From the NCBI GenBank assembly GCA_023667285.1, contig JAMPAK010000001.1:669106-706248 (forward strand): a DNA stretch of 37,143 nt, in the 5' to 3' direction. Below, one piece after another: positions 1-8,634 of the stretch (the first letter of the stretch is position 1; every line of letters begins with the position of its first letter). This DNA is from Muribaculaceae bacterium. Its GTDB lineage: Bacteria > Bacteroidota > Bacteroidia > Bacteroidales > Muribaculaceae. Position numbers and translations under genes: made by a program. The notes under the pieces were generated by a model, which saw nothing but the letters and a program-made list of their open reading frames with translations, ran no database searches and was not told the DNA's origin.

Positions 1-51
1 AAACCTCACCACGTCGATGATACTGCGAAAGTGGGAAAGTAGATAACCGCC
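1..51 (+). rRNA. rrf: 5S ribosomal RNA, 3' end (partial)
   Basis: The first ~51 bases match the 3' half of a bacterial 5S rRNA: the CGATGATACTGCG segment, then GTGGGAAAGTAGATAACCGCC, corresponding to the usual gatgGTACTGC...GGGAGAGTAGG...gcc end. The last ten bases would pair with the missing 5' end. An intrinsic terminator follows 16 bases later, as expected at the end of an rRNA operon. The 5' part lies outside the window; the exact 3' end is uncertain by a few bases. Confidence 0.88.
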
Positions 52-66
52 CCTTTTTTCTGAATA

Positions 67-102
67 GCCGATACTTATTTAGCATAAGTGTCGGCTTTTT
101 TT
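67..102 (+). terminator. Rho-independent terminator of the rRNA operon
   Basis: A 12-bp stem (67-78 with 84-95, one G-U pair) with a 5-base loop is followed directly by a run of seven T. It sits between the 5S 3' end and the pectinase gene. Confidence 0.88.
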
Positions 103-104
103 AT

Positions 105-112
105 TATTTTTG
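105..112 (+). promoter_or_regulatory. Bacteroidetes -7 box upstream of pectinase gene
   Basis: TATTTTTG matches the TAnnTTTG -7 element, 25 bases before the ATG at 138. A clear -33 TTTG is not seen at the right distance because that area is the rRNA terminator, so the call is moderate. Confidence 0.45.
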
Positions 113-137
113 CATTATCAATATCAATCTGATTACC

Positions 138-3100
138 ATGAATATCCCTCTTCACCGTCTATGTGCTCTGGCTCTTGCTGCATTCGTTGTGGCAGGCGCT
201 TCAGCCGAGAAAAGACTCTATGATTTTGTCGTCCCCAGAGACGGCTCGTTCCGTGAGGCACTTGCTGCCGCAAACAATCGTAGCGACACCACTGCTCGCT
301 ACAGAATCTTCATCTGTCAGGGAGACTATAAAATCCCCACAGAGGGAACCACAAAAGGAGGCGATGGCCAGATGTATGGCGACGCACGTGCGTATCTCAC
401 CGCTCCCAATGTCTCGATTGTGGGCGAAGGACTCAACGTCACTACTCTCACAAATACAACCCCACCGGCCACATGGGACAATGGCTTCGGGCCTGCTTGC
501 CCCATCGAGGGTATAGGGCGTGGTGATGTCCTCATCATCCAGGCACCCGCTCACGACACTTACCTCTCAGGTGTCACACTCAAGAATGGAATGGCTGACA
601 GAACCGGACGCAATATTGTGCTGAATGACAAGTCAGACAAGACGATTGCCGACGACCTCTGCATCTGGGGCTACCAGGACACCTATGTTTCCAATAACAA
701 AGATGGCCGTTTTTATTTCAAGGACGGAGTGATCCGCGGCCGCACGGACTATATCTGTGGCAAAGGAGATGTGCTATATGACGGCGTCACCTTCCAGCAA
801 GTGGGTAAGGGCGGCTATCTGGCAGTGCCCTCTGTCCCCAGGAAGTATGGCTACGTCATGAAGGACTGCTATATCAAGAGCGAGACTCCAGATGTCACCT
901 ATTATCTTGGCCGTCCCTGGGGCAAGGGGACTCCCACAGCGATATTCATTGACACAAAGGTCGACACCGCCCCCATCACAAACGACAAGAATGGACATAA
1001 TGGATGGGCCGACATGAGTGGCGGCTATCCAGCTCGTTTTGCTGAGTATAACACATATCTCGCCGATGGCACCCCCGTGAGTCTTGAGGGTAGACGTGAT
1101 TCCTTCACAGACAAGCAAGGCAACACTCATCCCAACAACCCGGTGCTTACACCTGAGGAAGCTTCGACATACACCATGGCCACAGTCATTGACGGCTGGG
1201 ATCCAACTCCCATGACCGCCCAGGCTCCGCTCCCCAAGGATGTAAGGATGGAGGGTGGACGACTCGTATGGAAGGGGAGTGACGATGCGCTTCTCTATGC
1301 TGTGTGCCGCCACGGGAAGGTAGTCGACTTCACCACAGATGAATTCTATAAGGCAGGACGACTGAGCGACCCTGAGTGCTGGTCAGTCCGCGCTGCAAAC
1401 CAGATGGGTAAGCTCGGAGCGCCTGTCGCAGCAATGACACGCGAACAGGCCAGGATGAACCGCGGATATGGCAAGTGGGGCATCCGACGCACTGACCCAG
1501 AATTTTTCAAGACAGCGGAGGCCCGCAGGATTGGCGACCAGGTGCTGATGTGGCAGCGCGTCACCGGTGGTTGGCCCAAGAATGTCGACATGGTCACCCC
1601 CATGACCGATGAGCAGAAAGCACAGGTGCTTGCAGACAAGAACCGTCTCGATGACTCGACAACAGACAACGATGCCACAAACACCCAGCTCCGCTACCTT
1701 GCCCGCCTCTATAAAGCCACAGGGGACAAGAAATATCGCGATGCCTTTGAGAAGGGTGTCGACTATCTCCTGAGTGGTCAGTATGATAACGGCGGCTGGC
1801 CCCAGTTCTGGCCTGAGATGCGCGACTATCAGCCCCACATCACATATAATGACCACGCAATGGTCAACACCATGAGGCTCCTCCGCGACATCGCTGACGC
1901 AAACGAGCCCTTCGACACCGATCTCTGCGACAAGGCGCGCATCAAAAAGATGCGCCGCGCATTTGACAAGGGCGTCGAGTGCATCCTGGCAACCCAGATT
2001 GTGACTGACGGTGTCCCCACCGTGTGGTGTCAGCAGCACGACCATGTCACCCTCGAGCCTGCCTATGCCCGTGCCTACGAGCTCCCCTCATATTGCTCAA
2101 GCGAAAGCGCCGGAATCCTCGAGCTCCTCATGGAGATTCCCAATCCTGACAAGCGTGTCAAGAATGCCATTCACAATGGAATGGCCTGGATTGATAAATA
2201 CAAACTCACCGGACTTCGCTATGGCTCCGTGATGATCAACGGCAAGCCCGACCGTCTCCTCGTCGCTGACTCCCTGAGCCGCAAGCCCCTCTGGGCCCGC
2301 TTTTACGACCTTGACAATACTATCCCCTATGTATGTGACCGCGATGGGATCCCCGTGCGCCGCCTGGAGGAGATAGGCACTGAGCGCCGCAACGGCTATG
2401 GATGGTACAGCGACCGTCCAGCCGCCCTCTATCCCATGTATGAAGAGTGGGCAGACCGCTTTGACCCTGCAGGAAAGGTGAATATCAGCCTCGACACCAA
2501 AGGCGCAAACGAGAACGGAACCATCGAGATGTTTGCCACTCCCAAGATTGATGAGAGCCTCTTTGACGTGGTGGTAAACCGCGGAGAGAGCATCCAGGCA
2601 GCCATCGAGAAGGCCCCTGAGAATGGAACAGAGCCATTCAAAATACTTCTGAAGAACGGCCTCTACAATCAGAAGGTCATCATAGACCGTCCAAACATTG
2701 TGCTTGTGGGCGAGAACCGTGACAGCTGCATAATCGTTGGAGCTGAGGCCCGCGGCAATATGATGATGAGTGAGTATCGTGGTGAGAAAATGCATCCGGG
2801 AATAGTCTATATCACAGAGAAGGGTGACGACTGCCTCATCACAGGTGTCACCGTGATGAACAACTACGGCACAACCGTCACCAACACCACCACACACCAG
2901 TTTGCCGTCTATGGACGCGCCACAAGGACCATCATAGTCAACAGCAACATCATCTCTGACGGCAACGATGCCCTCTCCCTCTGGGGAAAGGGAGAGGACG
3001 GCAAGGGTGGGCTCTACTATCATGCCGACCTATTTGTCCGCTGTCCAGGCGTAGACTTCGTATGCCCCCGCGGCACATGCTATGCCACCCGCTGCCGCTT

Positions 3101-3530
3101 CCTCGGCGACACACGCGCCATCCTCTGGCATGACGGCCGCGGCGACATCAACAACAAGTTTGTCATCACCGACTCAGAGTTTGACGCATACAAGCCCACA
3201 CCTCTGGGACGCTATCACCACGACTCGCAGTTCATGCTTGTGAATTGCCGCATGTCTAAGAACATCCTCGATGAGAACATCGACCATGCCTATGCCAAGC
3301 GCAAACCAGGAGAGGGAGGCAAGCCCATGGATCCCTGTCCTTGGGGCAAGCGCATCTACTATCTGGGATGTGTCCGCGACGGCGGCAACAGTGGCTGGCT
3401 TGCTGACAATCTGAGCGATGCCCCCGGCAGTCCCCAGTACTACACGACAACCGCCACATGGACGTTCGACGGCAAGTGGGATCCTGAAAAGCGCATGCGC
3501 GACCTCTGGGCCGTGATTGCCTACAAATAA
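138..3530 (+). CDS. Secreted multimodular pectinase: pectinesterase (CE8) - pectate lyase (PL10) - pectinesterase-like
   Basis: A 1130-residue exported enzyme for pectin breakdown. Residues 1-23 are a signal peptide. Residues ~25-310 are a CE8 pectin methylesterase with GYQDTY (Asp181), TDYICGKGD (Asp204) and LGRPWG (Arg259), the canonical acid/base, nucleophile and arginine. Residues ~365-430 look like a fibronectin-III-type linker (LVW...YAVCRHGK...WSVRAAN). Residues ~440-775 are a PelA-type PL10 pectate lyase (WQRVTGGWPKN, NDATNTQLRYLA, NGGWPQFWPE, ITYNDHAM, VWCQQHD, YARAYELPS). Residues ~810-1130 are a second CE8-like beta-helix keeping GNDAL (Asp944) and GVDF (Asp973), but its YYLGCV end lacks the LGRPW arginine, so its activity is doubtful. 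Demethylation and lyase cleavage in one chain would act in sequence on homogalacturonan. No SusC/SusD genes adjoin it here; a putative lipoprotein follows after 13 bp. Confidence 0.93.
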   Translation: MNIPLHRLCALALAAFVVAGASAEKRLYDFVVPRDGSFREALAAANNRSDTTARYRIFICQGDYKIPTEGTTKGGDGQMYGDARAYLTAPNVSIVGEGLNVTTLTNTTPPATWDNGFGPACPIEGIGRGDVLIIQAPAHDTYLSGVTLKNGMADRTGRNIVLNDKSDKTIADDLCIWGYQDTYVSNNKDGRFYFKDGVIRGRTDYICGKGDVLYDGVTFQQVGKGGYLAVPSVPRKYGYVMKDCYIKSETPDVTYYLGRPWGKGTPTAIFIDTKVDTAPITNDKNGHNGWADMSGGYPARFAEYNTYLADGTPVSLEGRRDSFTDKQGNTHPNNPVLTPEEASTYTMATVIDGWDPTPMTAQAPLPKDVRMEGGRLVWKGSDDALLYAVCRHGKVVDFTTDEFYKAGRLSDPECWSVRAANQMGKLGAPVAAMTREQARMNRGYGKWGIRRTDPEFFKTAEARRIGDQVLMWQRVTGGWPKNVDMVTPMTDEQKAQVLADKNRLDDSTTDNDATNTQLRYLARLYKATGDKKYRDAFEKGVDYLLSGQYDNGGWPQFWPEMRDYQPHITYNDHAMVNTMRLLRDIADANEPFDTDLCDKARIKKMRRAFDKGVECILATQIVTDGVPTVWCQQHDHVTLEPAYARAYELPSYCSSESAGILELLMEIPNPDKRVKNAIHNGMAWIDKYKLTGLRYGSVMINGKPDRLLVADSLSRKPLWARFYDLDNTIPYVCDRDGIPVRRLEEIGTERRNGYGWYSDRPAALYPMYEEWADRFDPAGKVNISLDTKGANENGTIEMFATPKIDESLFDVVVNRGESIQAAIEKAPENGTEPFKILLKNGLYNQKVIIDRPNIVLVGENRDSCIIVGAEARGNMMMSEYRGEKMHPGIVYITEKGDDCLITGVTVMNNYGTTVTNTTTHQFAVYGRATRTIIVNSNIISDGNDALSLWGKGEDGKGGLYYHADLFVRCPGVDFVCPRGTCYATRCRFLGDTRAILWHDGRGDINNKFVITDSEFDAYKPTPLGRYHHDSQFMLVNCRMSKNILDENIDHAYAKRKPGEGGKPMDPCPWGKRIYYLGCVRDGGNSGWLADNLSDAPGSPQYYTTTATWTFDGKWDPEKRMRDLWAVIAYK

Positions 3531-3543
3531 TTTTCTAACATAT

Positions 3544-4707
3544 ATGAGATTCATTCAGCGTAGTCTGACCTTTTTATCCCTTCTGTCCCTGCTCATGCCC
3601 ATGGCATGCGGGGACAGCAAGGGCTATGTGATTGATTGTGATTTCGCCGGGCTTGGCGACCATGGCATCGAGATGGTGACCTCTGACGGGCGCAGTGTAG
3701 CCCGCCATGAGATACATCCGAAGGATGGCCGCTTCAAGGCCGAGGGTGAGAGCGCGGAGCCATCGCTCGTCGAGTTTTTCACGCTCGACGGCCGTCTGCT
3801 CTTCACCTGTGCCGTCAGCAACGGAGATCGTCTGGAAGTGTCGCTCAACATCGACAGTGTCCCGGCCACCCTCAGTGTCAAGGGACACGGGCCGAGTGAG
3901 CTCTTCGCACGATGGATTGTCGACAATGACTCACTCCTGACTTCGGGCACAGACGCTGAGGTGAACCGCCTCATCAGCCGCCTGGTGAGCGAGAACCCCA
4001 CCTCTACAGCCTCAACGCTCATGCTCGTCACACGATTCCGCACACGCGGCAATGAACTCTTGGCAGACTCCCTGCTGAATCTTATCACCACCCCGGCACG
4101 CCCCATGGGCCTCTCGGGCGCCTTCGTGGCTTCGCTCTCGCCTCAGACATCGGGTGATGTAAGCGCCACACTTGCAGGCTATACCATGTATGTGAGCCGC
4201 GACACCACCTCCACCACCTCTGTCTCTTTCTCCCCTCTGGGCCATTCCTATTCACTCATAGCCATCAATGGCGGCCGCAAGCCAGACTCAATCCGCAAGC
4301 GCATGCGTGCCCTCTACAAGGATCTTCCTTCTAGGCGGTTTGACCTCGTGGAGACCTCTGTGGCCGACGACTCTCTGACGTGGCGCTCCACCATCAGCGG
4401 CGACTCTGCCCGATGGAAGCAGGGGTGGATCTCTGGTGGCCCGGCCTCTCCCAGACTCGCGCGCCTGGCCATCCCCACCGTGCCCTTCTATATCCTCACT
4501 GACAGCCTCGGGACGCAGCTCTATCGCGGGACATCGCTCTATGAGGCTGACACACTCGTGCGCCGACTCCTCAATCATCCCCTGGCGACAAATGAATCCG
4601 AAGCCGGGGAAGAGCATACAGAAGAGGGCGCCGCATCGGCTGCATCGAAGCCTGCCCCTGTCCCCAACCTTGGCCCCGGGACGCTCCAGATCAAGAAGGC
4701 CGAGTGA
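3544..4707 (+). CDS. Putative lipoprotein, DUF4369-like plus degenerate thioredoxin-like domain
   Basis: 387 residues. I start at the ATG at 3544 because the upstream in-frame ATG (3517) would prepend nine residues ahead of a classic lipoprotein signal ending LLMPMAC (Cys22). Residues ~30-130 resemble the DUF4369 beta-domain that precedes TlpA-type thiol oxidoreductases in Bacteroidetes (GYVIDCDF..., then DGRFKAEG... and an LFTCAVSNGDRLEVSL strand). The C-terminal part has the late thioredoxin-fold pattern (IPTVPFYILTDSLGTQLYRG), with the cis-proline position, but I see no CXXC pair. A lost-redox thioredoxin-like scaffold is the best reading; substrate unknown. It follows the pectinase by 13 bp and is probably co-transcribed. 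Confidence 0.75.
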   Translation: MRFIQRSLTFLSLLSLLMPMACGDSKGYVIDCDFAGLGDHGIEMVTSDGRSVARHEIHPKDGRFKAEGESAEPSLVEFFTLDGRLLFTCAVSNGDRLEVSLNIDSVPATLSVKGHGPSELFARWIVDNDSLLTSGTDAEVNRLISRLVSENPTSTASTLMLVTRFRTRGNELLADSLLNLITTPARPMGLSGAFVASLSPQTSGDVSATLAGYTMYVSRDTTSTTSVSFSPLGHSYSLIAINGGRKPDSIRKRMRALYKDLPSRRFDLVETSVADDSLTWRSTISGDSARWKQGWISGGPASPRLARLAIPTVPFYILTDSLGTQLYRGTSLYEADTLVRRLLNHPLATNESEAGEEHTEEGAASAASKPAPVPNLGPGTLQIKKAE

Positions 4708-4716
4708 CACACTGCT

Positions 4717-4749
4717 GCCACACCGTTGCCACACCGTTGCTACACGGTT
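4717..4749. repeat. Three tandem 11-bp repeats
   Basis: GCCACACCGTT occurs exactly twice (4717-4727, 4728-4738), then once with two changes (4739-4749, GCTACACGGTT). The changed third copy lets it pair weakly with the second copy (accgt with acggt), so it may form part of a weak hairpin after the preceding gene. Confidence 0.7.
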
Positions 4750-4815
4750 GTGTGCAATACAATATCATGAACAATTTCACGTTGATATATAGATATCAAT
4801 CTTAATCATCCAAAC

Positions 4816-6219
4816 GTGAAATCAATCCTCTCCCTTATATCCCTGTTCATACTTTCAGCCGCTGTCCTGACATCGTGTATTGAGGACGGTTTTGACTCAT
4901 CCCCATCGGCCCAGCCTGTATTCTCGGTCGACACTCTCGACATGGGCACAACCTTCACCGGGCAGCCCACTCCGACCCATAGGTTCACCGTCCATAACCA
5001 CCGCTCTAAACTCATCTCCATAAGCCGTATAGCCCTGCGAGATGAGACAGCCGGATATTTCCGCATCAATGTCGACGGGATGGCCGGGACAGAGTTCAAC
5101 AATGTCGAGATTCGCCCCAACGACTCTATCTTTGTGTTTGTTGAGGCCACTCTTCCTCCTAACTCTACCCCTGTGCTGACAGATGTGACTACTCACCTTG
5201 ACTTCACCACCAATGGTGTCACCGGAAGTGTCGTACTTCTGGCGCGCGGGCAGGATGTAGAGCGCCGGCGCGGATATGTAGTGGAGACAGACGAGCGCTG
5301 GGACGCCACATTCCCTTATCAGATCTACGACTCTCTTGTGGTTGCTCAAGGAGCCACACTTACGCTCGACCCGGGAGTGTCGCTACATTTCCATGACAAG
5401 GCTGAGCTGCGTGTGCACGGGCGTCTAATCTCTGAGGGGACAAGCGAGGCTCCGGTCAACATGACCGGCGACCGCACGGACAACGTCGTGGGCGATATCT
5501 CCTTCGACCTCATGGCTTCGCAGTGGGAAGGGATATGGATCACACCAGGCAGCCGTGGCTCCCATCTCAGTCACACCATTGTGCGCAACACTGTCAACGG
5601 TGTGGTTGTCGATTCCATCGCCGAGGCCACGTTCCACAACTGCCGCCTGCGCAATGCTGCAGGCTATCCTCTCATGTCGCGCTATGCCGACGTCACTCTG
5701 ACAGGCACAGAGGTGGCTGAGGGTGGCTCGGGCCTCTTTGCCGCTATGGGAGGCACTGTCAAGGCAAACCATTGCACCTTTGCCAACTACTATCTCTTCT
5801 CCGCTCTCGGCGGCGCCGCTCTCCAATTCTATCACTTTGACACAGAGAGCGACAATGGCTCAGGGATGCCCTACCTTAAAGCAGAGATTACCAATTCCAT
5901 CATCTATGGCAACGGCATGGACCTGAATGTCTCTGACCTGGCCGGAAGCGACATATACGTCCGCTCCACGGTGATTAAAAGCGCCGGGTCAGATGACGAA
6001 AACTTCATCAATTGCATATGGGACACGGACCCCATGTATGGGACAGTCCGCGAGGATTATTTCTTTGATTATCGCCTCTATTCCGACTCACCCGTCATCG
6101 GCGCGGCTGACCCGTCGTTGACCCTACCTGAGTCATCCGTTGATTTCTATGGCATCTCGCGCCTGCCTCTCCCCACTCCCGGTGCGTATCAGGACATGAT
6201 ACAGAGGGAGAATCAGTAG
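4816..6219 (+). CDS. Putative outer-surface lipoprotein with right-handed beta-helix repeats
   Basis: 467 residues from a GTG start, chosen because it begins a lipoprotein signal peptide ending AAVLTSC (Cys21) and no ATG offers one. Residues ~35-145 look like an immunoglobulin-like beta domain. From ~165 the protein shows short repeating strands typical of a parallel beta-helix (LVVAQGATLTLDPGVSLHF, HDKAELRVHGRLISEGTSE, WEGIWITPGSRG, LSHTIVRNTVNGVVVD, ATFHNCRLRNA). The C-terminus (SPVIGAADPS...DFYGISR...PGAYQ) is the capping segment common in Bacteroidetes beta-helix lipoproteins. A carbohydrate-binding or surface role is likely given the pectinase upstream, but no catalytic residues are evident. 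Its stop lies only 3 bp from the convergent phoH stop. Confidence 0.8.
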   Translation: MKSILSLISLFILSAAVLTSCIEDGFDSSPSAQPVFSVDTLDMGTTFTGQPTPTHRFTVHNHRSKLISISRIALRDETAGYFRINVDGMAGTEFNNVEIRPNDSIFVFVEATLPPNSTPVLTDVTTHLDFTTNGVTGSVVLLARGQDVERRRGYVVETDERWDATFPYQIYDSLVVAQGATLTLDPGVSLHFHDKAELRVHGRLISEGTSEAPVNMTGDRTDNVVGDISFDLMASQWEGIWITPGSRGSHLSHTIVRNTVNGVVVDSIAEATFHNCRLRNAAGYPLMSRYADVTLTGTEVAEGGSGLFAAMGGTVKANHCTFANYYLFSALGGAALQFYHFDTESDNGSGMPYLKAEITNSIIYGNGMDLNVSDLAGSDIYVRSTVIKSAGSDDENFINCIWDTDPMYGTVREDYFFDYRLYSDSPVIGAADPSLTLPESSVDFYGISRLPLPTPGAYQDMIQRENQ

Positions 6220-6222
6220 ATT

Positions 6223-7188
6223 CTATAGGGTCTGTTGAGGTTCCTTCTCCTGATTGGCATCGAAGCGCTCATATGCCTCGACTATGCGCTGGACTAGCGA
6301 GTGGCGCACAATATCCTTCTTGCCAAACTCCACGCGCCCAATGCCGGGGACCTCGCGCAATACACGAAGAGCCTGGAGCAGTCCTGACTGGACGCTGCGT
6401 GGAAGGTCGATCTGTGTGGCATCTCCCGTGATGATCATCTTGGCGTTCATTCCCAGACGGGTCAGGAACATCTTGATCTGATGGACTGTGGTGTTCTGTG
6501 CCTCATCCAGCACAATCACCGCATCGTTGAGTGTGCGACCGCGCATGAAAGCCAGTGGCGCTATCTGTATGACGTTTGTCTCCATGTATTCCTTGAGCTT
6601 GACGGCCGGAATCATATCCTCAAGAGCATCATAGAGGGGCTGGAGATAGGGGTCAATCTTATCCTTCATGTCGCCCGGGAGAAATCCCAGTTTCTCGCCA
6701 GCCTCCACGGCCGGGCGCGAGAGGATGATCTTGCGCGCCTCACGGTTTTTCAGAGCCTTGACCGCCAGCGCTATCGCTATATATGTCTTGCCCGTGCCGG
6801 CAGGACCGAGAGCAAAGGTGAGGTCATTGTCGTTGAACTCTCGCACCAGTTTGGCCTGATTTGCATTGCGCGGAGAGATTGGCTTGCCATTGATGCCATA
6901 GATGATCACATCATCGTGGTGAGGCTCTGTTGGAGCCTTCCCCTTGACGATGTCAAGTATCACATCTTCAGACAGCTTGTTGAAGCGGGAGCAATAATCC
7001 TCAAGTTCCTTGATCTTGGCCTCAAACTCTGAGGTCTCCTCGTCGTCGCCTATCACTTTGATGACCGAGCCGCGGGCGGCCATGCGCAACTTGGGGTAGA
7101 GATTGCGGATGAGGTGCATGTTGCTGTTGTTGACTCCGTAGAAACTGACGGGGTCCACCTTGTCGATGATTACGATACGCTCTATCAT
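6223..7188 (-). CDS. phoH: PhoH-family ATPase
   Basis: 321 residues, the usual length for PhoH/YbeZ. Walker A GPAGTGKT is at 128-135 and Walker B VIVLDEAQ at 224-231, followed by the sensor segment ITGDATQIDLP. Residues 1-100 form the N-terminal RNA-binding-like region. PhoH/YbeZ proteins are cytoplasmic ATPases linked to RNA metabolism and rRNA maturation, often working with YbeY; no ybeY is seen here. It is the last gene of the minus-strand operon that starts at 10171, with a 59-bp gap to the preceding gene and no promoter or terminator visible in the gap. Confidence 0.93.
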   Translation of the reverse strand: MIERIVIIDKVDPVSFYGVNNSNMHLIRNLYPKLRMAARGSVIKVIGDDEETSEFEAKIKELEDYCSRFNKLSEDVILDIVKGKAPTEPHHDDVIIYGINGKPISPRNANQAKLVREFNDNDLTFALGPAGTGKTYIAIALAVKALKNREARKIILSRPAVEAGEKLGFLPGDMKDKIDPYLQPLYDALEDMIPAVKLKEYMETNVIQIAPLAFMRGRTLNDAVIVLDEAQNTTVHQIKMFLTRLGMNAKMIITGDATQIDLPRSVQSGLLQALRVLREVPGIGRVEFGKKDIVRHSLVQRIVEAYERFDANQEKEPQQTL

Positions 7189-7247
7189 TTGATGAATTGG
7201 GATGAGGTTGTCATGGCTGATGCAGAGAGTAGCATCGGCCCCTATGT

Positions 7248-8141
7248 CTATTCAACCTCCAGGATGTTCCTTTTGTTTATGGGTATGGTGTAGATAAACG
7301 AGAAATTTCCGGTGACAGCATGCGAGCGTTTGCCGTAGCCGGGGATATACATTGGCTCGCCATGAGCCGACTTGCTCTCATGCAGCACGGAGTGATACAC
7401 TATGTTCCATCCGGCTGAGATATTGCTCCAGATCTTCACCCTTATGCCGAAGACTACCTCTATCCATCCGGCGGTGTTGCCAAGGCCATTGAGAGTGAAG
7501 TGAGAGGGGTCGTTCCAATAGCCTTCATTGACAGTGACATCCGTCACGCTCCACTTGTAGGTCGAGAATCCATAGCGGAATCCTCCCAGCAGCTTGTAGT
7601 CAGGATTGGAGTTGTAGAGGAAATTATAGAGAGCGCCAAGTTTGAAGTAAGGGGCTACGGACGACTTGAAAGTATAATTCTTGTTGGCAGGAGTGTCATT
7701 GCAGTCGCTGAAACCGAGTGTGAACTGAGGGAGATAGCGGTTGTGGAGATTCAACTCCACCCATGCATCAAACAGGCCGTATTTCTGGCCGAAAGCTCTC
7801 ATAAGTGGATCCCAGACATTGACACCTAGCGACCCTTGATATATCAGAGGGTATTCCATGGGCGGAGGACCCTGCAGGAGCAGTGTGGAGTCGACAAACT
7901 CCTTGCCTGTGACGGTGTCGACGGTGATGGAATTCCCCTCAGCGTCGACGGTGGTGACAAGATGGGTGCGGTCTATGGGGCGCTCCTTCTCCGGAACCGC
8001 CACAGTGCCGGGCTCGACAGGCACCACAGGGGTCACCCTGCGCTGGGCAGCGGCTGTGACGGAGAGAAGCAGCATCACAACGATGGCTGCCAACGGCCTG
8101 AAGTCAAAGGTCTGTCTCATTGTTCTCATTGTCATCATCAT
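7248..8141 (-). CDS. DUF6048-family outer-membrane-associated protein
   Basis: About 297 residues with an N-terminal signal peptide (hydrophobic LAAIVVMLLLSVTAAAQ) and alternating beta strands with aromatic ends through to a C-terminal strand (FSFIYTIPINKRNILEVE), suggesting a small outer-membrane barrel. The N-terminus has several clustered methionines, so the start may be 8141 or up to about 20 bases later. Its 5' end overlaps the 3' end of the upstream DUF6452 gene, implying translational coupling. The DUF6452/DUF6048 pair is a recurrent Bacteroidetes neighbourhood (from memory). Molecular role unknown. Confidence 0.8.
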   Translation of the reverse strand: MMMTMRTMRQTFDFRPLAAIVVMLLLSVTAAAQRRVTPVVPVEPGTVAVPEKERPIDRTHLVTTVDAEGNSITVDTVTGKEFVDSTLLLQGPPPMEYPLIYQGSLGVNVWDPLMRAFGQKYGLFDAWVELNLHNRYLPQFTLGFSDCNDTPANKNYTFKSSVAPYFKLGALYNFLYNSNPDYKLLGGFRYGFSTYKWSVTDVTVNEGYWNDPSHFTLNGLGNTAGWIEVVFGIRVKIWSNISAGWNIVYHSVLHESKSAHGEPMYIPGYGKRSHAVTGNFSFIYTIPINKRNILEVE

Positions 8142-8634
8142 CGGGATTTGAGTCTGCCACCCTGAAAAATATCTTCACCGTCTCGCGCTCCACATTGGTT
8201 ATCGTCGAGTCAGACAGCCCCACGGAGTCGATGAGATGGCGTGTATAGGTCAGCGACGTCACCCTGTAGTGATACATGGCCCCACACTCAGACGAGGCGA
8301 AGTAAGGGATGGAAGTGTAGGTGAAGGTCAGTGTGTCGTTGAGCTCAGCGTAGTCAAGGGCTTGCTGCTTATAGGCGATGCAGAATTGTGTGCGGTCTGT
8401 GGTGGAGCGCAGCGGCAGATAGACTTGCTTCGCGCTCGACGATGGGGCGAGGAGCAGGGAGTCGTTGGGGGCGCCGACACCACCGATGGCGAGCGAGTCT
8501 AGCGTGATAGGCTCAAACGTAGACATGGCATAGAACCCAGCCAGTGGGATGGAGTTCTGATTGTCGGTGCAGAGCGATGCCCCGCATGCACTCATGAGCA
8601 GGGAGACAACGGCAAGAGGCAGAAATCTTCTCAT
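8104..8634 (-). CDS. DUF6452-family lipoprotein
   Basis: 176 residues. The N-terminus is a lipoprotein signal with lipobox LMSAC (Cys17). The body is a small beta-rich domain (GVGAPNDSLLL, KQVYLPLRSTTDRTQFCIAY, LTFTYTSIPYFASSECGAMYHYRV) and a charged acidic tail (DSNPDDDDNENNE). The start ATG abuts the TAG stop of the upstream glycosyltransferase gene, and the 3' end overlaps the DUF6048 gene by 38 bp. This tight packing suggests the pair acts together in the cell envelope. No enzymatic motif is visible. Confidence 0.8.
   Translation of the reverse strand: MRRFLPLAVVSLLMSACGASLCTDNQNSIPLAGFYAMSTFEPITLDSLAIGGVGAPNDSLLLAPSSSAKQVYLPLRSTTDRTQFCIAYKQQALDYAELNDTLTFTYTSIPYFASSECGAMYHYRVTSLTYTRHLIDSVGLSDSTITNVERETVKIFFRVADSNPDDDDNENNETDL

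Noticed and set aside
2097-3023. 308-codon open frame on the minus strand inside the pectinase gene
   Set aside because: It is antisense to a clear enzyme domain, has no promoter or family resemblance, and reflects the GC-rich codon bias of the real gene.
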